Below, piece after piece: positions 22,871-35,249 of a DNA stretch of 64,000 bases. A program made the position numbers and the translations under genes. Source of the DNA: Megalonaias nervosa. Taxonomy: Eukaryota > Mollusca > Bivalvia > Unionida > Unionidae. Below the pieces are notes generated by a model. It searched no databases. It was given only the letters and a program-made list of their open reading frames with translations, and was not told the origin of the DNA. The stretch spans positions 1 to 64,000 of the forward strand of contig JAECUM010013005.1 of assembly GCA_016617855.1 (NCBI GenBank). Reading direction: 5' to 3'. Numbering within the stretch: the first letter of the stretch is position 1; each line of letters opens with the position of its first letter.

Positions 22871-25034
22871 GCTGAGGGAGCTAAAAGTTGTCTGCAGACC
22901 TATGTGGCGGTCAGGCAGAGTGATCTCCCCTTAGATATAAGACCTGACGACAAAGCCTAAGAACGTGTCAGAGATATCCAGTGCAGAGTTGTTGTTAATA
23001 AAATCCTGCATCAAGGATAGTGCTTGATAAACATGCAGTTTGCAAATATTTTAATGAATGGTTTTTCTGACTGGTCAGACTGTACTGTTATCGTGATTGT
23101 GAATTTATAACCATTTATGTTGGAATCAAATAAAATGCAAAATCTGAATTTTGAAGAAAAAATTAAATTATTCACAATTCATGATTTTATTGATCTTTCG
23201 GTTATTCTTGGAAGAGACAGTATTACTTGTAATTCGAGTTCTTTAGCTAACAATTGAATTCAGTCGAAATCGCCATCAACTTTGCAGTGTCCTGATATTT
23301 GATGTGCAGTGTTTTCTTTAAGTGTATCAGTATTTTTATACATGATATTCCAGCTGTAAGATAAAACATACAGGTAACAGATACACATCTGAATGACAAT
23401 TAAAGACCTTTAGTTAATACTTGCACTGTACTTGCATTCAACCACATCTTGTGAAGAGTGTGGACTGCTGAATTTCAGCAAGACACTCATTATGGAGTTG
23501 ACCACTTCATTTAGGGCAATGTAAATGTAATGGTATGGCTTGAATAATACCATCTGCCTCAGGAAATAAATTCTTTGGATTCTGCCATAGTTCTGTTTTC
23601 ATGTTTTCATCTGGGTTAAATGCAATTTGTCTTCAAGATACTGTTTTTAGCATGTACTGGCTGCACTCTGGTTTATACGCCAGCAGTTCAAGTATACAGT
23701 CTATATGGCATGTCTTTGTCCAAACTATCGATAATGAGGTTCTCCACCCTCTGCACATGTTCACACGTGTTTTATTTTACACTGAAGGCAGAACAGTGAT
23801 TTGTTTCTGACTGTTATTACAGCATTACCATGTGATGGGACATGAATTGCAAAACAGTTTGGAGCAACAAAAAAGCTTTTGCATAGCTGCACACTGTAAA
23901 TATATGATTAAATAAATAACTGGTATATTTAAATTTCAGCTGCAAACCCAGAAATACTTAATGTTCATGGATTCTACTTTAATCTGTAACACAATAAATC
24001 TTGCTAGCCAACATGTTTTAGCATAAAATAAAAAGAAACTTTGCTTGCTATGAAGGAAGAACTGATGTATTTCATCTCGTGGTTGAAAAACTTAAGTGAA
24101 ATATATCGATTATTCACTTTTCAAGCAAATGTCTTCTACAAATTTGTGATATGATGAAAAATCCGGATTTAATTCAACGAAAACGAAAAATCGTCTAGTA
24201 AAACGACTTTGATATATACTCAAAAATCCGACATTACATCTGTGCTGTGCATAACATTGTCATGTCAGTTGTGACATCATGTGATGTTATGAATCATATG
24301 ACAGATACAAAAATTATGACGTGTCTATATAAACCTAAATAATATGGTAGTCATGTGATGATTAGATAGATTGTAACACTAAGATAGTTATAAAATGAGT
24401 ACTAAATGGCTATAGCTAGGATATACTCAAAGAACTTCCTTAAAAAATGCCATGAAATGTTAGTTTTTCTCCTACATAATTTACAAGTTTATACAATATT
24501 GATAACCAGGCAAAGACCAAGACCAAGAGCGCAGTAACAAAACATTATCATAATTGCTTAGTACGTGACAAAATATAATGCACAATTGGTTAGCTCAAGT
24601 TTTTGAACATTGATCTTCCTGATTACTGCAAAGAAATTCGCTACGACTTTCTTTCAATCTGTTAGAGTACAATATTTTGACACTGTTGTAAATATAAAGT
24701 TAATGAAAAAAAAAATTAATAATGTTTTAGATAGCCTCCATTAATGCAAGGAAAAAGTAAAGATTCTTGACTAGCTGTGAAAAGATTATTAAGTTATGTA
24801 GTTTTGACAAATTTCATGAAATAAATGCATGAACCTAAAAACCAAATAAGGAATATATTTGAAGTAAATTTATGTGTAGAAAAAGACAATTTGAAACATT
24901 ATAGTGAACAATGCATAACATACATTAGACGAACAAGAAAATTATTTTTGGTATAATGGTGAAGAGTAAGAGACAAGTATCCTGTATATTTTTAATCTTT
25001 GTATATGGAACCTTTGTTGTTGTTGTTATTTTTA
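22871..25034. other. No gene recognised
   Basis: AT-rich sequence right of copy C. No exon, RNA gene or repeat family recognised; short open frames (e.g. 23601-23810) lack domain character. Confidence 0.45.
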
Positions 25035-25236
25035 TGGGGTTTACCATTGCGGCCAGTATAATTGCTGGAGGAAGAACCCGGGAAAACTCCGGAAAGAATC
25101 AACGGCACATGAGAAGTTACTGGCAAGCTTTCTCACGTACCTGTGTTGGCCAAGCCCGAGACTCAAACTTATACAGACATAGGCGAGATGACAGTGATCC
25201 ATAACGGTGAGCGCTGTAGACTACTTGGCGAGAATC
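25035..25236 (-). mobile_element. tRNA-derived SINE, minus strand
   Basis: On the minus strand the sequence opens 'ctcgccaagtagtctacagc', an A-box-like head of a Ser/Leu-type tRNA, followed near 25165 by a B-box-like 'gtttgagtctcg', then a body with 'cttggccaacacagg' and 'tccggagttttcccgggttc'. The copy is mutated. The element type is inferred from the tRNA-like head. Confidence 0.5.
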
Positions 25237-26671
25237 TTATTTGCAACTCTGACAAAAAATTACAATTAATTACCTTCTGTGCTTAAACCTGTATATACAG
25301 GTAGCTCATGATAAAGAGGTCTGAAAGCATTGATGTGGAAGCATGGTGGATGCAAAGACTATATCTGAAAATAATGTTAATATTTGGAAACAAGTCCTAA
25401 CAGAATACACGTAATTAATTTGGAAGAATTGGATTTAATGCAATATTTTACAATGTTAAAGCTGAGAATAAATAAATGAAAATACTCTGCTTGTGTTTTT
25501 AAAGTCATTATCTTTATATACGCTTCATGTAGTAAAGACTGCCAATTATCATAATTTATTTTTTTCAATGATTTTTATTAAGGATTCAGTATTACCTAAT
25601 AAATATTAGACTTATTCACTAATTAATTCATAGTATGTTCATGAATAAAATTGGAAGAAACCGAATTTCTTTTACTACTAGTACTGCTAGTTTCTGTGTA
25701 TGCACATGAAATTAAATGTATTACATTATGTTCATAAAATGCAACACAATAATTGCAATTTACGCAGGAAGTACGTATAAAGAGGCAGTTTGAGCATGAT
25801 AATTTCACTTTCAAAGGCCAAATTGTTCTGTGGTTAGGCAAAACAATGAAACCCACTGCTTTAAGTGTTTATTGCTTATCTTGCCGTGCAGAAATCGAAA
25901 TACTTCAGTAAAGCTGAATGGCATAATATGAGACTAAATCAGTGTATGTCACATACATCTTGAATATTTCTTTAAAGAATGTAAGTACAATCAAAGCGAA
26001 AGGTCACTGCTATTTGTCAGTCACTTCATTTAACAGCCTGCTTCAGTCATTTACAGCGAAATTTCCTGTTGAAATCAACTTCCATTATATCCATATCTCT
26101 CTCAAGAGAGCATAACTTTTACATTCCAAAAGCGACTATTTAAGACAAATTTAATTGAAAACATTTTGCATTTGAACTTGTACAGGAGTGATTTCGTTAT
26201 TAGTACAGCAGAGTGCACTATAAGGAAGTCCCTCTAATTTATTAAAAAGGACAACACTGATCATAATATTACAAAAGAATTATTGTGTATCAGCATGAAA
26301 TGCAACCGATATTCTGCTGGTAAAACATATTTTTAGAGTCTTGCTACTATTATCCAAGCCAGCCACTACAAATCTTTCATTCTGTCATCCAATTCTTGAT
26401 ATGCTTGTTCATGCTTTAATGTGTGCCTGTACATATAATTTTATTTTAACAAACAATATGACTCAAGATTGTAAATGATAAAATAATGAATAAACAAATA
26501 TTTGGAAACAGAACTATATGTGTCCATTGGACAAGGATGCCTTACACTCACCTTTGTTTTGAATAAGTGATATAATTATGAAGAAAAGAAAATCAAATGA
26601 GACAACGAAACCACATGTAACATGTTTAGATGAACTTAACAATTAATGACTGCAACATTTCTGAGCAATGA

Positions 26672-26673
<2 letters not shown>
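25237..26673. other. No gene recognised
   Basis: AT-rich sequence with no supported exon or repeat family. Confidence 0.45.

Positions 26674-26753
<80 letters not shown>
26674..26753. repeat. (TA)n microsatellite
   Basis: About 80 bp of uninterrupted TA directly abutting the Penelope-like element remnant. Confidence 0.97.
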
Positions 26754-26756
<3 letters not shown>

Positions 26757-27238
26757 GGATTGATTAAGATAAATGCAATAAAATGACAACGAACAGTGCA
26801 AAACTAGTATCTAACTAGCCTGAGCGCTTTCGACTCTTAATGAGTCTTTTTCAAAGGCAAATACAAAACATAGACAAGATAAACAAATAAAACACAAAAC
26901 CGTTGTGTTTGCAAAACTTTACATGGCTGTTTCTTTAGGAATTAAACCTTTAAATGTATTATGTTTCAACTAGTTTATTTGAACTTGTTGCGGATGCTTG
27001 AAAATATTTTATTGACCTAGAAATCTATGAGACATAACGACATCTGTTGTTTTATGTAAAATTTATGTAAGCGCAAATCATATCCCGAATATTTTATTGT
27101 CACAGTAGTAATTATAGGCAATTAAGCAAATTTAGAGAATTATTTAAAAGAAAATGTGTCGGCTGCAAAAATTAATTTCATTTGTGCATGGCTGTCTTTT
27201 TCTAGTCTTCTTGGTTTAAACCGCTTGGTTTCAATGTT

Positions 27239-27600
27239 CTAAGGCGGCGTAGTCAGTAAGATTCCTTTTCTTTCCTGGTCTCGGAATTCCAGTTGGGGTT
27301 GTGAGCAATTGCAATCAGATCTATCAAGGTTGATCCTTTTGTGTCGATTTTCATTTTCTGCGACATACTGAAGGCTACAGATCTTATATGTGATGAGATA
27401 AATTACATTCTCTGTTTTGCACGTTTTGTTTGGACCATGTATGTTTAGTTTTTCTCTAGTCACTGTGCTAGAAAATGTCCTGGTCTCTATCATATGTTGA
27501 CAGGTTTTGTACCTTTTATCGCCGCAGGGGCCAGATTGACTAGGGTGGTCTTGATTAATGATTGGCGTTAGCTTCGCCCTGACTAGGATGTCCTTGAGGT
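27239..27600 (-). pseudogene. Penelope-like GIY-YIG endonuclease domain, broken
   Basis: The minus-strand frame ending at 27239 has 'NVIYLITYKICSLQYVAENE', which fits the Penelope GIY-YIG core (N-V-I-Y-L-I...C...Q-Y-V-G-E) with its first Cys changed to Tyr and the Gly changed to Ala. Further 5' (27600-27500) the conserved 'NLKD' linker and 'CGDKRYKTCQHM' parts appear in other frames, so a frameshift and a stop interrupt it. The domain nicks target DNA in live elements; this one is inactive. Confidence 0.7.
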
Positions 27601-27607
27601 TTTAAGG

Positions 27608-27779
27608 TCACAGGTAGGCTCCTATAGGTTTCTTTGGGAGGATTAACTTCAGTGCATTCGACGATTCCACGATGGTCCAGTGTTTCCCGATGATTTTACC
27701 TACTTTGGGGTTGTCTGGATGGTAGGTCAGGATAAATGGTATCCTATCAGCCTTTTCCTTTTTTCCATATTTTAGTAGG

Positions 27780-27839
<60 letters not shown>

Positions 27840-27913
27840 AAGTTATTCACTTTCTTTGGATCCTGAGTACATGTTTTCGGAGGGTCTTTATTGACACGCC
27901 TCGAGATGTACAT
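27608..27913 (-). pseudogene. Penelope-like RT C-terminal/linker fragment with (TA)n expansion
   Basis: The minus-strand frame carries 'RIPFILTYHPDNPKVGKIIG' followed by 'KHWTIVESS', typical of the segment after the reverse transcriptase thumb in Penelope-like proteins. The 5' part is an Ile-Tyr run made by the (TA)n tract at 27782-27837. Upstream RT motifs are absent. Confidence 0.65.
27782..27837. repeat. (TA)n microsatellite within Penelope remnant
   Basis: About 56 bp of pure TA inside the Penelope-derived reading frame. Confidence 0.97.
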
Positions 27914-29305
27914 ATGGCAAAATCTGTGTTAAAGTACATTTTTGGACGATATCATCCTAAATGTGTGATACTGTACAATCCGGATTGAATGTCGCATGTT
28001 GTGATGTCACAGTGAAAGCTTCCCTATATTGTTGTGATTAAATCGGTCATGCTCTTTTCTTTACCCATTTATGCCACCACTGTAAAAGTTGACAGCGATA
28101 GATAGATTGAATAGACTTTGGTTAAACATAATTACTATACAATTATAAAACATCAATTTCTATTTAATTTAAGATGACTGAATGAATACATGACTCACCT
28201 GACTTTTACTATAAACTGTGAGAGGATGACTATATAAACATGACTATATAAACATTTCGTGAGCATTTCTATGATTTTACTTCAAAACCACAAGGTCTAG
28301 GATTAAAAATTAACTGTTGTATTATACTTATTTATATGACTTCTGCTAACAAAATGGGTAGAATCATAGTTAAGATCTCTCTGCAGTGTATATATAGTAG
28401 CTACCTACAATATTGCCGGTTCTAATGTACCGTGGCAGTCTAAGTTTTAAGTATTTTTCTGCACAGCGTCACCTATTGTGTACGTATCCAATATATGCTA
28501 CATAACCATAATTTACTAGTACTGCATCACCTGCCGATTTCGGAAAAATGTTCAGATTGCTGGTGAGTACACTATTTTAAAAATGCACCCATGAATATCA
28601 CTGTTTGCAAAAATGGCCATACCCCATATCCTCATATAGAATCGATATCTTCTCAAAATCAATGCCGCTGTAACATATCAGGTAACCAGTTTGTAGTCTG
28701 ATAATGTTTTAAAGATGTTATGCTAGAGTCACATGATTATATTATTTGTCAAGAACCAAGAGATCGAATCTATAAGAGTCAAAATGTGAAGTATGTTAAT
28801 GTGCTTGTTTTTTGTGGCTTTCGGAATTGACAGACGATGACTTTAACTTTTTGTCGGTAGACATGGAGTTGTTTAAATAGTTCGTGGTCGACATGTACTT
28901 TCATGCTCATATTGGTGGGTCCAGTCTCAGATATATCACATGATATTTTTGTTTTGGTAGCACCAAAATATAAAAACGGGATACGTCTTACATTGTAGGA
29001 CTACGACAATCCTGAACATGTATCACCTATGTAGCAAGATCAAATAACCCAAATAACCACCCTCTGTTACTTACCACTGAGCAAGTATCACTCAAGACAC
29101 ATTCAAAGGGTTGTCACAAGGGAAACAAGCTAAAAGATTGAGGTCAAACATTTACTGGAAGAGGCAGAACTTTACTTGGCACTGAACAAGTACATGTATT
29201 AATATCACGGCTGGATCAAAAGGGTTGACAACTTGAAAAAAGTGATGCCTTTATAAGCTAAGGGCTTATGAGGCCAACGTACACTGGCGGAAAACTTGTA
29301 TACAG
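27914..29305. other. No gene recognised
   Basis: AT-rich sequence between the Penelope remnant and the second LTR copy; a small 'actatataaacat' duplication at about 28230 is the only structure noted. Confidence 0.45.
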
Positions 29306-30327
29306 TGTTACGTGACAAGGGCTCGTACTCAGTAACAAAGAAAAGAGTGAAAGCCAACAAGCTTTGTATATTTTAACAAAATAATTTATTTCCCTAGAAA
29401 ACAATGTAAAAATTGGTAAATAGGACTTACGGTTTGTGAATATAATCCCAAATTTAATCCTATATATTTTAACAAAATAATTTATTTCCCTAGAAAACAA
29501 TGTAAAAATTGGTAAATAGGACTTACGGTTTGTGAATATAATCCAAAATTTAATCCTAAGAATGAAAAAACACAAGTCCTATCACTTAATAGTTCTATTA
29601 GAATCCAAGTTCGAATCTCGACGACACACAAATATGGAAGGCGATGACGTCAGATGTGGTCCAATGTACGAATATCAACAATTCCTCAACTGAATCACAG
29701 TTTTTGTTTCCGAATAATTCCAGAATAAATTTCCATGAATATCTTTCGGAATTTTTATAAAAAAGTCAACTTGTTGAGTTTCCAGGAGAATAAATTATTA
29801 AATCCAAAAATCAGATGAAAAACAAACAATCTGGCAACAATTAAAAAACCCCACCTTGTTCCTTCAAGATGTTAAAACGGCTCTGACAGAAGAATATTAA
29901 GAATGCGTATTTAAACCCCAAAAACATCATTTCAAGTCTCGCGAGATGGGTCATGTGGTCTCTTACTACAAGAAATCCATCACGTACGCCAGTGTAGCCC
30001 CACTGAAAAACCAATAACAAATAAACGTTGTTTACACATGGTGATCACGCAAGGAAAGTATGGCCCTGATACTGACCAATCATTTCAACTGCCTGTTTAC
30101 AAACTTCCCCAACCTAAGACGAACTAGGTTAACTAAAATAATTCTCGTGTAACACTTTTTATGTCTTAGATAAATAACATTTAGTAAAAGAAAATATCGA
30201 ATTACTGAAAAAGAATTTCGAATCCTTTCAGTAATCATTACAATAAAATGTAATGAAACAAAAATAAAATATTTTTTTTTTTTTAAAAAAACTAACACAC
30301 AAGCAGTTTAGTTACATATACGTAACA
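29306..30327. mobile_element. Solo-LTR-like insertion, copy 2, with internal duplication
   Basis: The 1022-bp unit begins TGTTACGT and ends ACGTAACA and is flanked on both sides by ACAG, a perfect 4-bp target duplication. It is colinear with the unit at 9718-10612. It is longer because of a 96-bp tandem duplication at about 29367-29558 containing 'taatttatttccctagaaaa' and 'acttacggtttgtgaata' twice. No internal retroelement genes flank it, so it is read as a solo LTR; a MITE is the alternative. Confidence 0.75.
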
Positions 30328-30844
30328 ACAGTAAATGGGTACCCGATGGTCCATTTTACTACGAGGGTTATTATTAACGGGCGAGTACCCGTGTACCCGT
30401 TCACAGCTCTACATATGGGTGGAGTGGTTTGCTCTTAGAATCAAACATGTACTACCCTGTTTTGGAAGTGCATTAGGATAGAGTTTTCAGCATAAATTAT
30501 AATTATGAATATTTAATATTGAACTTTTTCTTTCCATAGTCTTTTTGAAAATTTTGAGGTTCCCTATTTACCCATCAAATCTAGTGATCTAATCCCAAAC
30601 TAGATTAATGCGAATTAGAAATTTGGTTACCTTGTACCATTTACTATAGCACTAAGGTAGTTTAACACTTGCTGCAATGTACATATTATGTCAAAGTTAA
30701 GCTTGACACCAACGTACGAAATTGTAATAAGTAACTATTTATTAAGTCTGAATATGAGTTAAGCTTCCAACATCTGATTTAAGCATTCTATAATTTTATA
30801 GTTGGTGAAAACATCAGTTGTTTTGTACAAACAATTATAGATGC

Positions 30845-30846
<2 letters not shown>
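30328..30846. other. No gene recognised
   Basis: AT-rich, nothing recognised. A short palindromic 'gggtacccgatgg...gcgagtacccgtgtacccg' cluster occurs at 30338-30400. Confidence 0.4.

Positions 30847-30910
<64 letters not shown>
30847..30910. repeat. (GA)n microsatellite
   Basis: About 64 bp of pure GA repeat. Confidence 0.97.
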
Positions 30911-30914
<4 letters not shown>

Positions 30915-32439
30915 TAATTCAACTGGAAATCAGTTGTATATGGATATTACACCAGTAATAGTTGCAGAGTCAATTGCATGGAGATCTTTTTGTAAACTTT
31001 TTTTAATTTAATGTCAAATATGTTATGTTTAGCTATTAAAACACTTGGAGTAAATGCTTGTGTTGTTTTTTGATTCAATAAGTATCTATCAGGTCATTTA
31101 ACTCGAATGAAACTTGTCTGATTCATCTGTGTAACACAATATGTACTTCATTTATGTAATGTATTTCAATATGAAAGAGAAAAGAGATGTGTATTCTTCA
31201 AGATTTATTGAGTCATTTGCAGTTGATTGCTGAGAAACCTCAGTGGGAAAAGTAAAAACAGTTTTACTTCAAAGATGTTTTATAATTTGTGTCATTTCAA
31301 ACGAGTAGCAAGAAAAGTTGTCTTGATATGTACAGATTGTATTTTTATTTCAGACTTAGAAGAGGAGCAGATATCAGCAGTTTGTGAAATTGTACAATAT
31401 CAAGAACTGTTAATGTACTCGAGGATTTAGCATGCAGTAATTGCTCAATCGTACACAACCAGTTAAAGTCTGTCATAATGATCAACAAAGATAATTACTT
31501 CTCCCTGACTGGTTGGAGAATGAATCCTCTCTGACTGATAGGGAGACTGACTTGTCCCTTCCTTAGGGATAAGGACATTCTCCGTACTTGATGGGGCAGG
31601 CCCCCATCAGTTGTTTGAGGAGAGGCTTTTTTCCTGTGTTAGTTAATGAAACTATCCAAACGTATCAGACAATCTAATTTTGACAGCAGGGAAAAGATTC
31701 CAAGAGATTTTATACAGAATGTTACTTAACAAGATAATGAACCTTAGTTTGAAAATAGTTTATGAGTCCTCTGTTAAAGCTGTTTGTGATCCCATGGCAA
31801 TGTTGATGATTGGGGATATCTAAAAACTGGAAAATAACAAGAATGTTTGGATATGGGTTTAATAACTAGGATACCAGTGTACATTTATCATACCTAGGAC
31901 ACCAATATATAGCTAGGATAACAAGAATATCATTCTATAGTCTTACATGTAGAATGTAATACCTAAGATATTGCCATACGATATATACTCACTTATAAGT
32001 CCAACTGACAAATGCACAGACTCAGACCTGGCGGCACATAATGTGCTGGCAGATTTGAGTTTCCGCGGTTTGTGAGGAATAATCAGTAGAACAAAAAACA
32101 TAGACCCAGATCTGCAGGCGCATTATGCTATGGCAGATCAGGATCTTTGTTGTTTGCAGTTTGATTGGTCTTGTAAGCTAGTATATAAAATAATAGTCCA
32201 ATTTCTAGGTTGTTACTTAGCATATTGTGGTAGTATTATCAACAATGTAAGCACTCGACGTCTAATGAATATATTATGATAAAAGATTGAATAGCTCGAA
32301 TACCATTATTCTCCTATGGAAAGTCCATCTCCAGGTTCCAGAATCTTTAATGAATAAGCAATAAGCTTGCCCCCTTGACACAAAATGTATGAAGTTGGCC
32401 CCCAGTGCAAATCAAAATAGAACAACTGCCATACTTAAC
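30911..32439. other. No gene recognised
   Basis: AT-rich sequence; a local 'actgatagggagactgact'-type redundancy near 31500-31600 and a repeated 'cagatctg/tggcagat' near 32030 and 32110 were noted, without a recognisable feature. Confidence 0.4.
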
Positions 32440-32986
32440 AAAGTTTGCAACTCTAACCATGTTTCAAGTCTGGAACTAGTTACAAAGTAATGAACCTTAA
32501 TTACACTGTGTCCTTAACAGTTTGGAAGTCTGGCCATGTTTCAAGTCTGGAACTAGCTACAAAATAATGAACCTTAATCACTCTGTGTCCTTAACACAGT
32601 CTGGAAGTCTGGCCATGCTTCAAGTCTGGAACTAGTTACAAAGTAATGAATCTTAATCACACTGTGTCCTTAACGCAGTTTGGAAGTCTGGCCATGTTTC
32701 AAGTCTGGAACTGGCTACAAAGTAATGAACCTTAATCACACCGTGTCCTTAACGCAGTTTGGAAGTCTGGCCATGTTTCAAGTCTGGAACTAGCTACAAA
32801 GTAATGAACCTTAATCACACTGTGTCCTTAACACAGTCTGGAAGTCTGGCCATGCTTTTGAAGTCTGGAACTAGTTATAAAGTAATGAACCTTAATCACA
32901 CTGTGTCCTTAACACAGTTTGGAAGTCTGGCCATGTTTCAAGTCTGGAACTAGTTATAAAGTAATGAACCTTAATCACACTGTGTA
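32440..32986. repeat. Minisatellite, 79-bp unit, seven copies
   Basis: 'catgtttcaagtctggaact' or a close variant starts at 32458, 32535, 32614, 32693, 32772, 32851 and 32932, i.e. 77-81 bp apart. Each unit also has 'taatgaaccttaatcacac' and 'gtccttaac'. Copies are highly similar, so the array is recent or homogenised. An open frame at 32759-32953 is a by-product of the repeat. Confidence 0.95.
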
Positions 32987-33402
32987 AGGACAAATATGGA
33001 AGACCGGGTGACAAGAATATTGCTGTCGGTACAAAATATTTGTGGAATTTGAGTAATTTTCTGTGAAATGTTTGTGTTCCATATGTGTTGATCTAAAATG
33101 CACACAAACTTTTTATTGGAGTTCACTTTTACGGACATGAGTAGCTTAGAAAATATTGCATGTTACAGTAAGGATTGAATCGTTTGTTATCATTAGGTTA
33201 CTACACGATTCTGTTAGTTAAAAAAAGCCCAAATAATAATGAAAAATATACCAAATGCAAATCATGGTTAAAAGGTTTTTATTTGGATTTACATACTTGA
33301 AGTTAATAAATATGCCATAAATACCATTGCTTAGAATCCGAAAGGCTTCTAACAAAGAACAGATATCTTTCATTGAAATTTTATCTCTCTCAAAGAGGTG
33401 GC
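32987..33402. other. No gene recognised
   Basis: Spacer between two minisatellites; nothing recognised. Confidence 0.5.
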
Positions 33403-33905
33403 AGGTATGTAACACATCTGAAAAGTGATTACAAACTGTGTTGAGTATATATCACGCATGGAACTTATTTGAGACAGTGATTACATCCAGTGGTTAAAGT
33501 ATATGACAGGTATGGAATACATTTGACAAAATGATTACATCCAGTGTAGAGTATATGACAGGTCTGGAATATATTTAAAAAAGTGATTACATCCAGTGTA
33601 GGATATATAACAGGTATGGAACACATATGACAAAATAATTACATCCAGTGTAGAGTATACGACAGGTATGGAACACATATGACAAAATGATTACATCCAG
33701 TGTAGAGTATACGACAGGTATGAAATTGATTTGAGACAATGATTATATCCAATGTTAGAGTATATGACAGGTATGGAATATATTTGAAAAAATGATTACA
33801 TCTAGTGGTAGAATATATGACAGGTATGGAAAAAATTGACGAAACTGATTACATACAGTTTTAAAGTATATCACAGGTATGGAATACATTTGAGAAAATG
33901 ATATA
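33403..33905. repeat. Minisatellite, 52-53-bp unit, about nine copies
   Basis: 'acaggtatgg' or a variant starts at 33506, 33558, 33610, 33662, 33714, 33767, 33820 and 33873, every 52-53 bp, with further partial copies before. Units share 'gattacatccagtg' and 'agtatatgacagg'. Repeats are contiguous with no unique spacers. Confidence 0.95.
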
Positions 33906-35249
33906 CCTAGGGATTAGGCTCATTGCCTTTTGTTAAGATGGATGTATCTCCAAACCCATACATTGTAGTCTGGATGATGCTGAACAAAAAGCATGACTCA
34001 ATACAGGTTTGGTTTTCATCTTCCTCATATACAAAATAATTTATGAAGTGTTTTTAGATTAAGACACAAGTCAGTGTATCTCGGATACATTATCAGCTTG
34101 TTAGAGTTTGCTTAGGAAATACTAATTCTAGAGAGAGCTTTCACACGTACGAATACATGGTAAATTTTATACACGAAACCTTTTTGAGGCCAGGGTTTTA
34201 TAAACCATAAAACATGCCATTGCACTTCCAATAAAGACTGTTTTGTCACATATTTTGAAATAATTAAATGTAAGACTGAGTTATGTGGAGGTGACTAAGG
34301 TATTTTGGTATTACATTAACTGAACTTGTTTTTATCGTTTACTTGCATATGCTTAGTAAAATTTGGAATCTTATGTCAGACATCATTACAGTTGATGCCT
34401 TCAGCATTGTGACGAGCTTCTCTATTGCTGTGAGTCCATGGTTATAAATGTATGGTATTCACAGATTCGTGCGTCTTCGTCATTGTCATCAGTTTCTGTT
34501 GTAAGATTATGGTGTTCCGACCTCTCAACATTTTTCATTATTGGATAGTATTCCAGTCTTGTATCTTTCTCATCATTTTATTAATTGTTCCATGTATTTG
34601 CACATATATATGACCCAGCAATCATCACAAAACTTTGGGGAATAAGGAAAAAAATTATTCAAAAAATTAATAATGTCTTAAAAGTTCTTACATTATGTAA
34701 ATCAGGGTCTTAATGGAAATCCTTCCTGTGTCAGAAAAGAAGTCATCAGTTGAAATGATACATTTGAAAGTGAAAGATAAGAAAAGTGTAGCCATTTTAA
34801 CGAAAACTAACCAGCCGTTTTTGAATTCAAAGCTATGTTAAAAAAATATGGATCTGCTGACTTGTCTCCATTTTCAAAGAATACTATGCATATGGAGTTC
34901 GTTGTCGATTTATGACGTCTATAGATTGTCTAACAATAACTCCATGAATCATCTTAGCTTTCAATACAACTCAATATTTCTCTACGTGCTATAGGTAGTT
35001 GAACGCGCCACATAATCTCATGTTTTCCTGTTTCGAAGCATGTTGGTGATTTTTAGTCTTTGCAAAGGTAGATTTAGTTTAAAAAATGTCATTAATAAAG
35101 ATTCAGTTCTTATGGAGTGAAGTGGCCTTTACGAATAAATAAACATATACTTTGTAAATGTTAACTCTTGATAAATAATTCAATTAATAATTTATTAATA
35201 ATTATGTGTAGTCATATACGAGTATATTGGTAAATAAAAAAATCAAACT
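33906..35249. other. No gene recognised
   Basis: AT-rich sequence with no supported exon or repeat. Confidence 0.45.

Larger units (their letters stand above)
26754..27913 (-). mobile_element. Penelope-like retroelement remnant
   Basis: Read on the minus strand, two coding pieces match the C-terminal half of Penelope-like element proteins: an RT-linker segment at 27913-27608 and a GIY-YIG-type segment at 27493-27239. The + strand sequence at about 26820-26870 ('gcgctttcgactcttaatga') resembles the UTR end often seen in these elements. Most of the reverse transcriptase core is missing, and a (TA)n array at 27782-27837 sits inside the coding part. Confidence 0.75.

Noticed and set aside
27608..27840. 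Ile-Tyr repeat protein
   Set aside because: Produced by the (TA)n microsatellite inside the Penelope-derived frame.
29258..29575. Minus-strand open frame with an internal repeat
   Set aside because: The repeat is the 96-bp duplication of the LTR-like element; no protein family character.
32759..32953. Repetitive open frame on the + strand
   Set aside because: Pure consequence of the 79-bp minisatellite.
33403..33905. CRISPR array
   Set aside because: The 52-53-bp units are contiguous and repeat throughout; there are no unique spacers, and the DNA is eukaryotic.
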